Assembly: GCF_019052655.1 (NCBI RefSeq)
Contig: NZ_JAHQVB010000014.1
Location: 1-36,334 of the forward strand
Direction of reading: 5' to 3'
DNA: 36,334 nucleotides
Source: Holdemanella porci
GTDB lineage: Bacteria; Bacillota_I; Bacilli_A; Erysipelotrichales; Erysipelotrichaceae
Shown here: one piece after another, positions 15,478 to 23,760 of the stretch
Layout of the letters: the number at the start of each line of letters is the position of its first letter
Numbering within the stretch: the first letter of the stretch is position 1
Notes under the pieces: model-generated
Databases searched by the model: none
Seen by the model: only the letters and a program-made list of their open reading frames with translations
What the model was told of the DNA's origin: nothing
Program-made: the position numbers and the translations under genes

Positions 15478-15954
15478 ATGTATATACAATATTATGATTC
15501 ACCATTAGGTAAAATGTTATTGGCGGCTGATGAAATCGGATTGATTGGTGTTTGGTTTGAAAATCAAAAATATTATGCGGATGGTTTGATAGACCCTGTT
15601 GAAAAAGAAACGGCTGTTTTAAAAGAAACAAAAGAATGGTTAAATCTTTATTTTAGTGGTAATGAACCAAAAGTTTTGCCTAAAATGCATCTAATTGGAA
15701 CAAAGTTTCAAAAGAAAGTTTGGCAACTACTTCTTAAAATACCCTATGGTAAAACTATGACATATAAAGACATCGCAAGAATGATTTCTCCATCAATGTC
15801 AGCACAAGCAGTGGGAAGTGCTGTAGGACATAATAAGTTCTCGATTTTGATTCCTTGTCATAGAGTAATTGGATCCAACAGTAGTTTAACTGGATATGCA
15901 GGTGGAATTGAGAAGAAAGAAAAATTATTAGAAATTGAGGGTATATATGAGTAA
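15478..15954 (+). CDS. ogt: Methylated-DNA--protein-cysteine methyltransferase
   Basis: A 158-residue suicide repair protein that transfers the alkyl group from O6-alkylguanine in DNA to its own cysteine. The active-site motif is IPCHRV with C127. Upstream, the DNA-binding helix region AQAVGSAVGHNKFS carries the conserved arginine-finger-equivalent turn, and GYAGGIEKKEKLL is the usual ending. ATG 15478 is chosen because AGAGG lies 7 bases upstream. A TTG at 15472 would be too close to that site. There is no Ada-type N-terminal domain, so this is the simple Ogt form. It follows the tRNA terminator and has no clear promoter of its own other than A/T-rich sequence around 15458-15466. Confidence 0.94.
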   Translation: MYIQYYDSPLGKMLLAADEIGLIGVWFENQKYYADGLIDPVEKETAVLKETKEWLNLYFSGNEPKVLPKMHLIGTKFQKKVWQLLLKIPYGKTMTYKDIARMISPSMSAQAVGSAVGHNKFSILIPCHRVIGSNSSLTGYAGGIEKKEKLLEIEGIYE

Positions 15955-16023
15955 TATGTACCATTTTTTCGATGGATGTAAAACATAGATTCGAATTTAC
16001 TGAAAATAAATGTAAGAAAATGC

Positions 16024-16052
16024 TTGCTTAAATGAAAATGTGGTGTTATTAT
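16024..16052 (+). promoter_or_regulatory. Promoter of the T-box transcript
   Basis: TTGCTT (16024-16029), 17 bp, TATTAT (16047-16052). The start is predicted near 16059. Confidence 0.6.
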
Positions 16053-16059
16053 AAACGCA

Positions 16060-16333
16060 CAAAACACAAGGAAATGGAGTAGTAAAAGGAAAGTCTTTGT
16101 TAGAGAGTTGTCGGTTGGTGCAAGACATAAAGGATTGAACTTTGAACTTACCATGGAGTGGTCAGGTTGATAAGACTTGAACGTAGGCTTAACGTTAATA
16201 AAGCAGGATGTGATAGCATCTGAAATGAGTGCATTCTTAAATGAATGAAGAAGAGTGGTACCGCGGAAGTATTGTAATTCTAACCTTTCGTCTCTTCTGT
16301 CTAAACAGGCAGCAAGAAACGATTGGTTTTTTT
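16060..16333 (+). promoter_or_regulatory. T-box riboswitch, probably leucine-specific
   Basis: The Stem I landmarks are present: AGTA (16081-16084), AG bulge AGAGAG (16102-16107), distal loop GGTTGGTGCAAG (16113-16124) closed by TGTC/GACA, and GAA (16144-16146) followed by a candidate specifier CTT (16147-16149) and ACC. The antiterminator carries the T-box GAGTGGTACCGCGG at 16253-16266. CTT reads as leucine. If the frame were shifted by one base, TTA is also leucine. T-box elements raise expression when the matching tRNA is uncharged, so the downstream transporter and dehydrogenase should be induced by leucine shortage. Confidence 0.9.
16282..16333 (+). terminator. T-box terminator hairpin
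   Basis: AACC...CGT (from 16282) pairs with ACG...GGTT (ending 16328), with inner CTGTC (16298-16302) and GGCAG (16308-16312), then seven T residues. It competes with the antiterminator formed by the T-box sequence. Confidence 0.75.
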
Positions 16334-16367
16334 GTTAGCTTGTTGTGCACGTTATAGGAGGAAAATT

Positions 16368-17519
16368 ATGAAAGCACAAAAAGTTGGGAAAATGGCGATA
16401 TTTTCGGTAGGCGCTGTATTATTCTCAGCACATGCTGGAGGTGGATTTGCCACAGGAAATCAGGCAAATACATATTATGTAGGTTTAGGATGGACTGGTA
16501 TTGTGAGTGCCATAATAGCTATGTTGCTATTGATATTGACAATGCGAGAAGCCATGGTGATGTATAACCAGAGAAATTTGACAAGTGCAAAGGAATTGTT
16601 TGAAAACTTATATCATCCATTCGATAAGTTGGAAATCTTATTTGAGATCTTCTTTAATATCATGGTTTTGATGGCTGTTGCAGCAGCAATTAGTGGAGCT
16701 GCAAGTGCATTGCAACAATACTTTGGATTTAATTATTATGCTTGTGTCGTTGCGGTTGGAATTGTTGTTCTTTGCTTAACAATTTTTGGAGCTGACGTGG
16801 TTCGTATGGCAAGTACATATATGGGTATGGCTATTTTGGTAACAGCTATTGTTATTTATGGTATGGGAATCATGAAAGGTCAAAATATTGGAGCTATTTT
16901 AGCAAATGACTTTACTGTAAATGGTTTTATGGATATGCCTAAAGCCATCTTAAATGCATTTACATATGCAGGCTTTCAATGTGTGACATTACCAACGATC
17001 GTAGCATGTGGAGCTATCTTACCAGATCGAAAATCTTGTTCAAAAGCAATGTGGATCTCATTTGTGATGAATGCTGTCGCATTAGTATTAAGTGTATTGA
17101 TGTTAATTTCTTGGAAGAGTGTTTATGGAGAAACAACTCTTCCTACATTGACGAGTTTAAATACGATGAATGCCAATTGGATGGTTGTTGTATATGGTAT
17201 TTGTTTATTACTTTGCTTAATTTCTACAGCAGTAACAACAACATTCGGATTTGTGGCTCGCTTTGAAAATATGCGTGTTTTAAAGAATGTAGAAAATCCA
17301 GTAAAGAAAAGAATTATTGTATCTGCCTTTATTATTATTGTATCCATGACAATTTCTTTAGCCGGATTAACAAATATTATTAAATATGGATATGGATATT
17401 GTGGATATTTAGCTATCGCAATCATTATCGTTCCATTCTTAACGGTCGGTGTATACAAGAATTATCATACAAAAAGTATTGAAGTAAAAGAAGGAGTAGA
17501 AGTTTATGAAAACAATTGA
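16368..17519 (+). CDS. YkvI-like membrane transporter, T-box regulated
   Basis: A 383-residue membrane protein with about ten hydrophobic segments. It resembles the YkvI family of putative transporters (APC-like fold), beginning with SVGAVLFSAHAGGGFATGNQ, a glycine-rich first-helix break typical of sodium-coupled amino-acid-type carriers. ATG 16368 is preferred because GGAGG lies just upstream; an upstream in-frame extension would start in the terminator tail. The T-box at 16060-16333 places it under leucine tRNA control. It overlaps the dehydrogenase gene by 14 bases. The likely cargo is leucine or a leucine-related acid, inferred from regulation and neighbour, not from the sequence itself. 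Confidence 0.8.
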   Translation: MKAQKVGKMAIFSVGAVLFSAHAGGGFATGNQANTYYVGLGWTGIVSAIIAMLLLILTMREAMVMYNQRNLTSAKELFENLYHPFDKLEILFEIFFNIMVLMAVAAAISGAASALQQYFGFNYYACVVAVGIVVLCLTIFGADVVRMASTYMGMAILVTAIVIYGMGIMKGQNIGAILANDFTVNGFMDMPKAILNAFTYAGFQCVTLPTIVACGAILPDRKSCSKAMWISFVMNAVALVLSVLMLISWKSVYGETTLPTLTSLNTMNANWMVVVYGICLLLCLISTAVTTTFGFVARFENMRVLKNVENPVKKRIIVSAFIIIVSMTISLAGLTNIIKYGYGYCGYLAIAIIIVPFLTVGVYKNYHTKSIEVKEGVEVYENN

Positions 17520-18588
17520 AATGTCTAATTATTCAGTCGGAGAAAGTTGTTACAACGAAATCCCAGGTGTATGTGAAAAGTACAATGTTAAAAAAGTTGT
17601 ATTGATTGGTGGTAAAAGAGCTTTGGCGGCTACTGAACCAAGAATTCGTGAAGCCATTAAAGAGACTGATATTATTATTACAGATTCAATTGTATATGGT
17701 ATTGAATGTACTATGACGAACGTACATAAATTGACTTCAAATTCAAACGTACAAGAAGCCGATGTTATCTTTGCGATTGGTGGAGGAAAAGCTATCGATA
17801 CTTGTAAAACCGCATCCATTGAGATGAATGACAAAATGGTTTTTTCATTTCCAACAATCTGTTCAAACTGTTCGGCCGCTACAGCTATTGCCGTAGTATA
17901 TGATGACAATGGAGCATTGGACCACTATTCATATCCTCATTGTCCAGCACACATCTTTATCAATCCAGATGTCATCGCAAAAGCACCAAGTGAATATTTC
18001 TGGGCCGGAATTGGGGATGCGTTGTCTAAACAATGTGAAGTTGAATTCGCAACACAAGGAAAGATTTTAGATCACACGGCTACAATGGGATTGGCATTGG
18101 CGAAAACTTGTACTGCACCATTGTTGAAATATGGTAAACAAGGTATGGAAGATTGTAAAAATGATACAAATTCAGCTGCAATCGAAGCTATTGCCTTGGA
18201 TATTGTCGTATCAACTGGATATGTTTCAAACTTAACAAACCAACCAGAATATTATTATAATTCAAGCATTGCGCATGCCTTCTATAATGGTAGTTGCTCA
18301 ATTACACGTGATGGACACCATCTACATGGCGAAGTTGTATCCTTTGGTGTATTAGTATTGTATGCATATGCCAAAGATGAAGAAAATTTAATGAAAATGG
18401 CAAAATTCAATAAATCAATCGGCTTACCAGTGACTTTAGCGGATGTGGACTTGGATGAAAGCCATTTGGAAGCTTTGACTGAAGCGGCTACAAAAACAAA
18501 TGAGTGGAAAAATGCACCTTTCCCATTCACAAAAGAAGAGTTTATTGACGCTATTAAAAAGGCAGATGCAGTAGGTCAAAGCTTATAA
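17506..18588 (+). CDS. Iron-containing alcohol dehydrogenase family (GldA/HcxA-like) oxidoreductase
   Basis: A 360-residue member of the glycerol-dehydrogenase branch of the iron-containing alcohol dehydrogenases. The nucleotide-binding signature GGGKAIDTCK is at 92-101. The metal ligands align as D171 (GIGDALSK), H257 (SIAHAFYNG) and H274 (HLHGEVVS). Close relatives include glycerol dehydrogenase GldA and the hydroxycarboxylate dehydrogenase HcxA. The substrate cannot be told from the motifs, but leucine-type T-box control makes interconversion of a 2-hydroxy acid and 2-oxo acid related to leucine (for example 2-hydroxyisocaproate/2-oxoisocaproate) more likely than glycerol. A GGAG lies upstream of ATG 17506, inside the transporter gene. 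Confidence 0.87.
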   Translation: MKTIEMSNYSVGESCYNEIPGVCEKYNVKKVVLIGGKRALAATEPRIREAIKETDIIITDSIVYGIECTMTNVHKLTSNSNVQEADVIFAIGGGKAIDTCKTASIEMNDKMVFSFPTICSNCSAATAIAVVYDDNGALDHYSYPHCPAHIFINPDVIAKAPSEYFWAGIGDALSKQCEVEFATQGKILDHTATMGLALAKTCTAPLLKYGKQGMEDCKNDTNSAAIEAIALDIVVSTGYVSNLTNQPEYYYNSSIAHAFYNGSCSITRDGHHLHGEVVSFGVLVLYAYAKDEENLMKMAKFNKSIGLPVTLADVDLDESHLEALTEAATKTNEWKNAPFPFTKEEFIDAIKKADAVGQSL

Positions 18589-18647
18589 GAGATCGAGTAA
18601 TCGATCTTTGCTTATAAAAAGAATCCCGATTTTTCGGGATTCTTTTT
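18585..18647. terminator. Tandem hairpins; strong bidirectional terminator
   Basis: First hairpin: AGATCGA (18590-18596) and TCGATCT (18601-18607). Second: AAAAAGAATCCCGA (18616-18629) and TCGGGATTCTTTTT (18634-18647). The second has A- and T-runs on the two sides, so it can also end the opposing nuclease gene, whose stop is 6 bases away. Confidence 0.9.
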
Positions 18648-18652
18648 AATGA

Positions 18653-19630
18653 TTACATATTATCATAGCAGATTGCTAAAATATCTTTTGGTATGTATTC
18701 TAAGAAGTCTTGAATATCAAGTCTTACAGAATCTTCATCAAAATAATTTTTGTTGTCACTATGATAGACACGTTCGGATAATTTGATTAGATTTTCGCCG
18801 TTAATAAGTTGAACGTGAGTGGCATTAGCGTATTCTATTGCTTCATTTGAAAAATCACTTGTCGTTATAAAAATCAAGTTATTGGCTTTTTCTGTGACAC
18901 TAGCTCCAACAAGTTTTTGGATTAATGGTCGTCCAACTTTTGTTTTATCAAATAACTTGCATTCAACTAAAGCGAATATATTGTTGTTCTTCAATAACTT
19001 TATATCATATCCTCCATCGTTAGTTGGCGGAGTTACTACAGCTTCAAAGCCTATTTTTTTAAAAATATTTGCACAATAATACTCAAAATCTGTAGGCTTT
19101 GAACTATATAGTCTGATTAAATCTGTAATTGACAGGAGGGTGTTGCTATATTCAAATTTACTCTTTTCTTTATTTATCTTTTCAATTTCGTAAAAAGATT
19201 TCTTTATTTCAACGCTATTATTTCGTAAGTGATAGATACAGTCCATTAGGGATAATGGATTATCAAAAGATATTAAATAGTTGTCAATATAGAGATAACT
19301 ATCTTCCCAGACAATATAATTATTGTTCATGCGATTATCTTTTGTTTTATTCATATTTTCAAATTTCCAATGTGGAAAATTTAATTGATAATAATTTTCT
19401 GCATAACATTCTTCTGTGCTCTCGATAATTGCGTTGCTCGGCATTATATCTAATTGATATTTATTGGTAAATTCTCTTTTGAGATTGTTATTTAATTCAA
19501 TGGCTTTTTCTTCTCTTTTATTCCTTATGTAAATCGTAAGGTAAACAAAAGGACCAATAATAATAGTTAAAATAATCCCTAATAAAGATGCTAAGAAGAT
19601 ATAGCCTATTAAATCTTCAAATATGTACAT
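18653..19630 (-). CDS. Membrane-anchored Mrr-like restriction endonuclease
   Basis: A 325-residue protein with an N-terminal transmembrane helix (about residues 6-35), a charged linker of about 140 residues, and a C-terminal Mrr_cat-type PD-(D/E)XK domain. The domain opens with FEYYCANIFKKIGF (E183) and holds the catalytic trio D209 (GGYDI), E223 and K225 (VECK), followed by VGRPLIQKLVGA and FITTSDFSNEA. Mrr enzymes cut modified DNA; a membrane-tethered form could act on incoming DNA, which is an inference. ATG 19630 has AAGGGG upstream, and a start 45 bases further 5' is less likely. No methylase or other defence gene is adjacent. It is noticeably A+T-rich, which may indicate acquisition by transfer. 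Confidence 0.82.
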   Translation of the reverse strand: MYIFEDLIGYIFLASLLGIILTIIIGPFVYLTIYIRNKREEKAIELNNNLKREFTNKYQLDIMPSNAIIESTEECYAENYYQLNFPHWKFENMNKTKDNRMNNNYIVWEDSYLYIDNYLISFDNPLSLMDCIYHLRNNSVEIKKSFYEIEKINKEKSKFEYSNTLLSITDLIRLYSSKPTDFEYYCANIFKKIGFEAVVTPPTNDGGYDIKLLKNNNIFALVECKLFDKTKVGRPLIQKLVGASVTEKANNLIFITTSDFSNEAIEYANATHVQLINGENLIKLSERVYHSDNKNYFDEDSVRLDIQDFLEYIPKDILAICYDNM

Positions 19631-19775
19631 TTTAATTTTCCCCTTTTTATAAAAACTATAAGAAAAATATATCATTTTTTGAGAAAATTAGCGACTTTAA
19701 TGTTATTTTCACATGGAAAGATTAGAATGAAGGTGTATGTGAAATTTTGTGATTTGTAGGTTGATTTGATAGATA

Positions 19776-19784
19776 TGTTATAAT
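19776..19784 (+). promoter_or_regulatory. Extended -10 promoter of the fts cluster
   Basis: TGTTATAAT (19776-19784) is a full extended -10. The -35 is unclear (TTGTAG at a 19-bp spacer). It is 20 bp upstream of ftsX1. Confidence 0.55.
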
Positions 19785-19804
19785 TAGTGATGTAGGTGAT
19801 AAAA

Positions 19805-20707
19805 ATGTTACTGTTTTTTAAGAGTTTACCAAGACTAGTACACAGTGCCAATAAAGATATGCACCGTCATTTCTTGATGACCTTTTCTTCCATTGTATCG
19901 ATTGGCATTGCTTTATTAATGGCTTTGTTTATATTTGTGATTTATATGAATGTCGGAGGATTTACGAGTCAAATTGAAAGTGAATTTATGATTCAAGTCT
20001 CTTTAAATCCAACACTAGAAGATGAAGAAATTAGTGAATTATCCGATTCAATTTCATCTCTTGCTTCCGTAAAAAAAGTAACGTATTCAAGTAAAGAAGA
20101 GGAATTGGATGCGTTGATCAAAGAAAATGGGGCGATGTTTAAACAATATAAGGGAGAGGACAAGAACCCTTTATATGACGTTTTGAATGTGGAATTAAAA
20201 GACAACACAAAAATTTCAAAAGTGACAAAGAAAATTTCTAAAATGGATGGTGTTGTTCAAGCTACATATGGAGGTAGTGCTATCAACACGATGATTCAAC
20301 TGTTTAAAAATATCCGTGTATGGGGAAGTGTCTTTGTTGGATTGATGGTTTTGATTGCCGTATTCTTGATTCGAAATACTATTAAAATGACAATTTTAGT
20401 ACGAAAAGATGAGATTGCGATCATGCGAACAGTTGGTGCCTATAACTGGTATATTTCTTTACCGTTTGTATTAGAAGGAATCTTTATTGGCTTTTGGGGT
20501 GCATTAGGCCCTGTTTTGATTTGTATATTTGGCTATACAGGACTTTACCACGTAATGAATGGTATGTTTTTTAGTGACATGATGAGTATGCTGAAACCAT
20601 ATCCATTCGTACTTTGTACTTCGGGCGGCATTCTTTTGATTGGAATGGTTGTAGGAATGCTAGGAAGTTATTTAGCCGTTAGAAAATATTTGAGGTGGAC
20701 ACGATGA
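19805..20707 (+). CDS. ftsX: FtsX-family permease (first copy)
   Basis: A 300-residue membrane protein with the FtsX layout: one N-terminal helix (about 26-50), an extracellular domain of about 130 residues, then three more helices. The ABC-permease segment DEIAIMRTVGAYNW is followed by LEGIFIGF. FtsX forms the membrane part of FtsEX, which uses ATP to activate wall hydrolases outside the cell. ATG 19805 with AGGTGA upstream is preferred to a GTG nine bases earlier. It overlaps the hydrolase gene by 4 bases (ATGA). A second, different FtsX follows at 22762, so the two may form a heterodimer with the one FtsE. A short C-terminal RKYLRWTR is shared with the second copy. Confidence 0.92.
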   Translation: MLLFFKSLPRLVHSANKDMHRHFLMTFSSIVSIGIALLMALFIFVIYMNVGGFTSQIESEFMIQVSLNPTLEDEEISELSDSISSLASVKKVTYSSKEEELDALIKENGAMFKQYKGEDKNPLYDVLNVELKDNTKISKVTKKISKMDGVVQATYGGSAINTMIQLFKNIRVWGSVFVGLMVLIAVFLIRNTIKMTILVRKDEIAIMRTVGAYNWYISLPFVLEGIFIGFWGALGPVLICIFGYTGLYHVMNGMFFSDMMSMLKPYPFVLCTSGGILLIGMVVGMLGSYLAVRKYLRWTR

Positions 20708-22068
20708 GAAAATATAAATTCTGTGCAGGTTTTCTAAGTTTAGCTATGGCCTGCTCATTAATCATGCCTGTTTCAGCAGAAGACTATTCCGATACAGAAG
20801 CCTGGTATGCCAAGTGTAGTCAGGCACAAACTTCACAAGCTGGCGTAAAAGCTTGTCAGGGATTTCAGGAATATCAGAAGAATCGTAAACAAAGTCTGCA
20901 AAACAGTATTGAAGCTTATACTTCGAGCATAGCTTCTTTGCAGAGTGATACGACAAAAATGGAGCAGCTTGCCAAGGAACAAAAAGAATTGGTTTCCAAT
21001 TTACAAACGCAGATAAGTGAAAAAGAAAAATCGATTGAGTTGATTGAAAACAACATTAAAGAATTGGAAGAGAAGATTCAGGCAAAACAAGCTGAAATTG
21101 ATGCTTGGAACGCACAAATCGAAAATCGTATGAAAAATGAACAAACAACGATTGGAACCAATATGATTATAGACTTGATCATGGGATCGGATAGTTTAAG
21201 TGATATGCTACGTCGTATTTCTGGAGTTGAAAGAATCACAGAAGATGATCAGTCGCAAATTAAAAAGTTAAATAAATTAAAGAAAGAACTTGTTTTGCAG
21301 CAAGATGAACAAAAACGTTTAGATGAAGACGCAAAAAGTCAAAAGGCAGAATTAGAATCGCAAAAACAGCAGGCCAGTAAATTAGAGGAATCTTATAATA
21401 AACTGGTTGAAGAATATCAGAAAAAAATTACAGAATTAGAAGCACAGAAACGTTCCGCACAAGTGGACATGAATAGCATTCGAGACTTTGTGATTTCAAC
21501 AAACTTCTCAGGATCGATTGAATCCGTATCTGGATTTATACATCCTGTACAAGGTGGAAGCAAAAGTGCTGGTACCTGGGCATATCCTGGTGGAGGCATG
21601 CACTTAGGACTAGATTGGGCAGCTCCAATTGGTACAACTGTAGTAGCTCCAGCAAGTGGTGTGATTTTATATGCCGCAGCCCCTGTAGGAAGCAACTCAG
21701 GCTATTTGGGTAACTGGTCAGGATATCCTTATGGTGGTGGAAACACAATAGAAATGTTGTGTAATGTGAACGATACACTTTATGCCGTAAGTTTCTGTCA
21801 CTTGTCGCAAACAATCTACGTAAGTGCAGGACAAAGTGTTTCACAAGGTCAAGCAATCGCGTTATCGGGAAATTCAGGAAATTCAAGTGGGCCACATACA
21901 CATATTGAAGTCTATAATCTAGGTTCAATGTCTGTAAGTGATGCGGTAGCTCGTTTTAGTGCGGGTGCTGATTTTGCGTGGGGAACAGGCTGGTCAGGCA
22001 CAGGTACTTCTTGTGAAGCTGGCAAAGCAGCGCCTTGCAGGGAAAGACCAGAAAAGTTCTTTAGTTAG
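20704..22068 (+). CDS. Exported coiled-coil M23 peptidoglycan hydrolase (EnvC/PcsB-like)
   Basis: A 454-residue secreted protein. Signal peptide 1-25 ends VSA. Residues 45-260 form a long coiled coil like those of EnvC, PcsB and CwlO, which bind the FtsX outer domain. The C-terminal M23 (LytM) domain holds the zinc motif H300-x-x-x-D304 in HLGLD and H398-x-H400 in HTHIE, so it should be catalytically active and cut peptide cross-bridges. ATG 20704 is preferred because it overlaps the ftsX1 stop as ATGA with GAGGTG upstream. The position between ftsX1 and ftsE is strong evidence that the FtsEX complex controls this hydrolase. Confidence 0.93.
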   Translation: MRKYKFCAGFLSLAMACSLIMPVSAEDYSDTEAWYAKCSQAQTSQAGVKACQGFQEYQKNRKQSLQNSIEAYTSSIASLQSDTTKMEQLAKEQKELVSNLQTQISEKEKSIELIENNIKELEEKIQAKQAEIDAWNAQIENRMKNEQTTIGTNMIIDLIMGSDSLSDMLRRISGVERITEDDQSQIKKLNKLKKELVLQQDEQKRLDEDAKSQKAELESQKQQASKLEESYNKLVEEYQKKITELEAQKRSAQVDMNSIRDFVISTNFSGSIESVSGFIHPVQGGSKSAGTWAYPGGGMHLGLDWAAPIGTTVVAPASGVILYAAAPVGSNSGYLGNWSGYPYGGGNTIEMLCNVNDTLYAVSFCHLSQTIYVSAGQSVSQGQAIALSGNSGNSSGPHTHIEVYNLGSMSVSDAVARFSAGADFAWGTGWSGTGTSCEAGKAAPCRERPEKFFS

Positions 22069-22078
22069 GAGGAACATT

Positions 22079-22765
22079 ATGATTGATTTAAAAGATGTTT
22101 CAAAAGCATATCCCAATGGAGTACATGCTTTAAATCATGTAAATTTACATATTGATAAAGGTGAATTTGTTTATGTGATTGGAGCCACAGGTTCTGGTAA
22201 ATCTACATTGATCAAAGTGCTAAATGGAGAAGAAGTTCCAGATGAAGGTGCAGTTATTGTAGATGGTATTAATGTAGGGGCCTTAAAACATAGAAAAGTT
22301 CCATACTATAGACGTAATGTTGGCTGCGTATTTCAAGATTATCGTTTACTTCCAAAATTAACTGTCTTTGAAAATATTGCCTTTGCCCTAGAAGTTGTGG
22401 GTATGCCACGCAAACAAATTCGTAAACGTGTAATGGAAGTATTAGAGCTTGTTGATTTGAAAGAAAAGGCTAGAAGTTATCCAGACGAATTATCTGGAGG
22501 ACAACAACAGCGTGTAACGATTGGCCGTGCCATTGCGAATAAACCAAAAGTTTTGATTGCAGATGAACCAACAGGAAATCTAGATCCCGAAAAGAGTTTA
22601 GAAATTATTTCATTATTAGAAAAAATCAACCAAAAACTAGATACAACAATCATGATGGTTACACATGATAAAGTATTGGTTGACCGCTTTAAAAAACGTA
22701 CGATTATGTTAGACAAAGGATATGTGATTCACGATTCGAATAAAGGTGGGTATAAGAGTTTATGA
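22079..22765 (+). CDS. ftsE: Cell division ATP-binding protein FtsE
   Basis: A 228-residue ABC ATPase that powers FtsX to activate wall hydrolases. Walker A is GATGSGKST (35-43), the signature LSGGQQQR (138-145) and Walker B VLIADEPTG (158-166), with the Q-loop in CVFQDYRLLP. ATG 22079 has AGGAGG upstream. An in-frame extension of 40 codons to 21959 overlaps the hydrolase gene and is rejected. It ends overlapping the second ftsX by 4 bases. It is the only ATPase in the cluster, so it must serve both FtsX proteins. Confidence 0.97.
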   Translation: MIDLKDVSKAYPNGVHALNHVNLHIDKGEFVYVIGATGSGKSTLIKVLNGEEVPDEGAVIVDGINVGALKHRKVPYYRRNVGCVFQDYRLLPKLTVFENIAFALEVVGMPRKQIRKRVMEVLELVDLKEKARSYPDELSGGQQQRVTIGRAIANKPKVLIADEPTGNLDPEKSLEIISLLEKINQKLDTTIMMVTHDKVLVDRFKKRTIMLDKGYVIHDSNKGGYKSL

Positions 22766-23664
22766 TGAAAGGTTTACGTACTTTTTTATACGAATTGAAG
22801 TATGCCTTTCTCCAAATGAAAAGACATATTATGTTGTGCTTTTCTGCCATTAGTGCCATTGGCATTACCCTACTTTTGATTGGTTCGATATTGATTATTG
22901 GATTACACGTTAATTATTTTTCGAATGATGTTCAAAAAGATTTGAGTATTCACGTTATTTTAAATGAGGATATCGATGATGAAACAGCTATATCAAGTAT
23001 TCAGAGTGAAATATCTAAATTGAAGAATGTTTCAAAGGTAGAAGTATCCTCTAAAGATGATGAACTTGAACTTATGATCAAAGAAAAGGGAGATGCTTTT
23101 AAAGCTTATCGAGGAGAAACAAATCCCTTATCCAATGCTTTCTTTGTTTATGTAAAGAATGCTTCTTCTATCCGTAAAACAAGTGTGCAGATTCAAAAAA
23201 TTGATGGCGTATCCAGCACAGCTTTTGGAGGAGACAGCGTTACAAGCTTAGTAGACATGTTGAATATGATTCAAAAGATTGGTTTAGGCATTGTTGCTTT
23301 ATTGACTCTATTGTCTTTATATTTGATTTATAACGCGATTCGAACGACAATTGATTCAAGAAGTGATGAAATCATTATTATGCGTACAGTAGGTGCAACG
23401 AATGGTTTCATCAGTAATCCATTCATTGTCGAAGGTATTTTTATTGGACTAATTGGATCTATCATTCCATATTTATTGGTGCATTTTGGATATGAAAAGC
23501 TGTACGAAAGTTTAGACGGAAAACTATTCACACCTATGTTTGCCCTATTTAAACCAAGTACAATCAGCTTTCAAGTAGGACTCTCTATCATTCTTGCGGG
23601 AGCCTTGATTGGTGGGTTCGCATCCTTGTTTGCGGTAAGAAAATATTTGAAAATGAAACGATAA
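22762..23664 (+). CDS. ftsX: FtsX-family permease (second copy)
   Basis: A 300-residue protein with the same architecture as the first FtsX: N-terminal helix, an outer domain of about 130 residues, and three C-terminal helices with DEIIIMRTVGATNGF and VEGIFIGLIG. Both copies share NP-type residues in the outer domain (ENGAMFKQYKGE versus EKGDAFKAYRGE) but are otherwise divergent, so this is an old duplication rather than a recent one. It starts ATGATG, overlapping ftsE. Standard Bacillota clusters are ftsE-ftsX with one permease. Here two genes of the same length flank the hydrolase and ftsE. No frameshift is seen in either. Confidence 0.92.
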   Translation: MMKGLRTFLYELKYAFLQMKRHIMLCFSAISAIGITLLLIGSILIIGLHVNYFSNDVQKDLSIHVILNEDIDDETAISSIQSEISKLKNVSKVEVSSKDDELELMIKEKGDAFKAYRGETNPLSNAFFVYVKNASSIRKTSVQIQKIDGVSSTAFGGDSVTSLVDMLNMIQKIGLGIVALLTLLSLYLIYNAIRTTIDSRSDEIIIMRTVGATNGFISNPFIVEGIFIGLIGSIIPYLLVHFGYEKLYESLDGKLFTPMFALFKPSTISFQVGLSIILAGALIGGFASLFAVRKYLKMKR

Positions 23665-23669
23665 AAACA

Positions 23670-23698
23670 TTGCAGAATAAAGGATTGTTTCGTATACT
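23670..23698 (+). promoter_or_regulatory. Promoter of ctp protease gene
   Basis: TTGCAG (23670-23675), 17 bp, TATACT (23693-23698). The start at about 23705 lies upstream of a terminator-like hairpin. Confidence 0.5.
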
Positions 23699-23715
23699 TT
23701 CTATATGGAATTATT

Positions 23716-23745
23716 GGGGCGAATGATTCGTCCCATTTTGTTTTA
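23716..23745 (+). terminator. Terminator or attenuator hairpin before ctp
   Basis: GGGGCGAA (23716-23723) and TTCGTCCC (23727-23734) pair over 8 bp with one wobble and a 3-nt loop, followed by ATTTTGTTTT. It may end the fts transcript, but a promoter lies before it, so it would also act on ctp. Confidence 0.55.
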
Positions 23746-23760
23746 GAATAGGATGAGCTT

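Noticed and set aside
15858..16154. 98-codon open frame on the minus strand over the T-box leader
   Set aside because: It runs across the end of the DNA repair gene, the promoter and Stem I of the T-box. The plus-strand RNA structure explains the sequence.
18653..19630. Part of a defence island or restriction-modification operon
   Set aside because: Only one nuclease gene is present; neighbours are metabolic and cell-division genes.
21959..22078. Longer N-terminus for FtsE
   Set aside because: The 40 extra codons overlap the hydrolase gene's end and show no homology to ABC proteins; AGGAGG marks the start at 22079.
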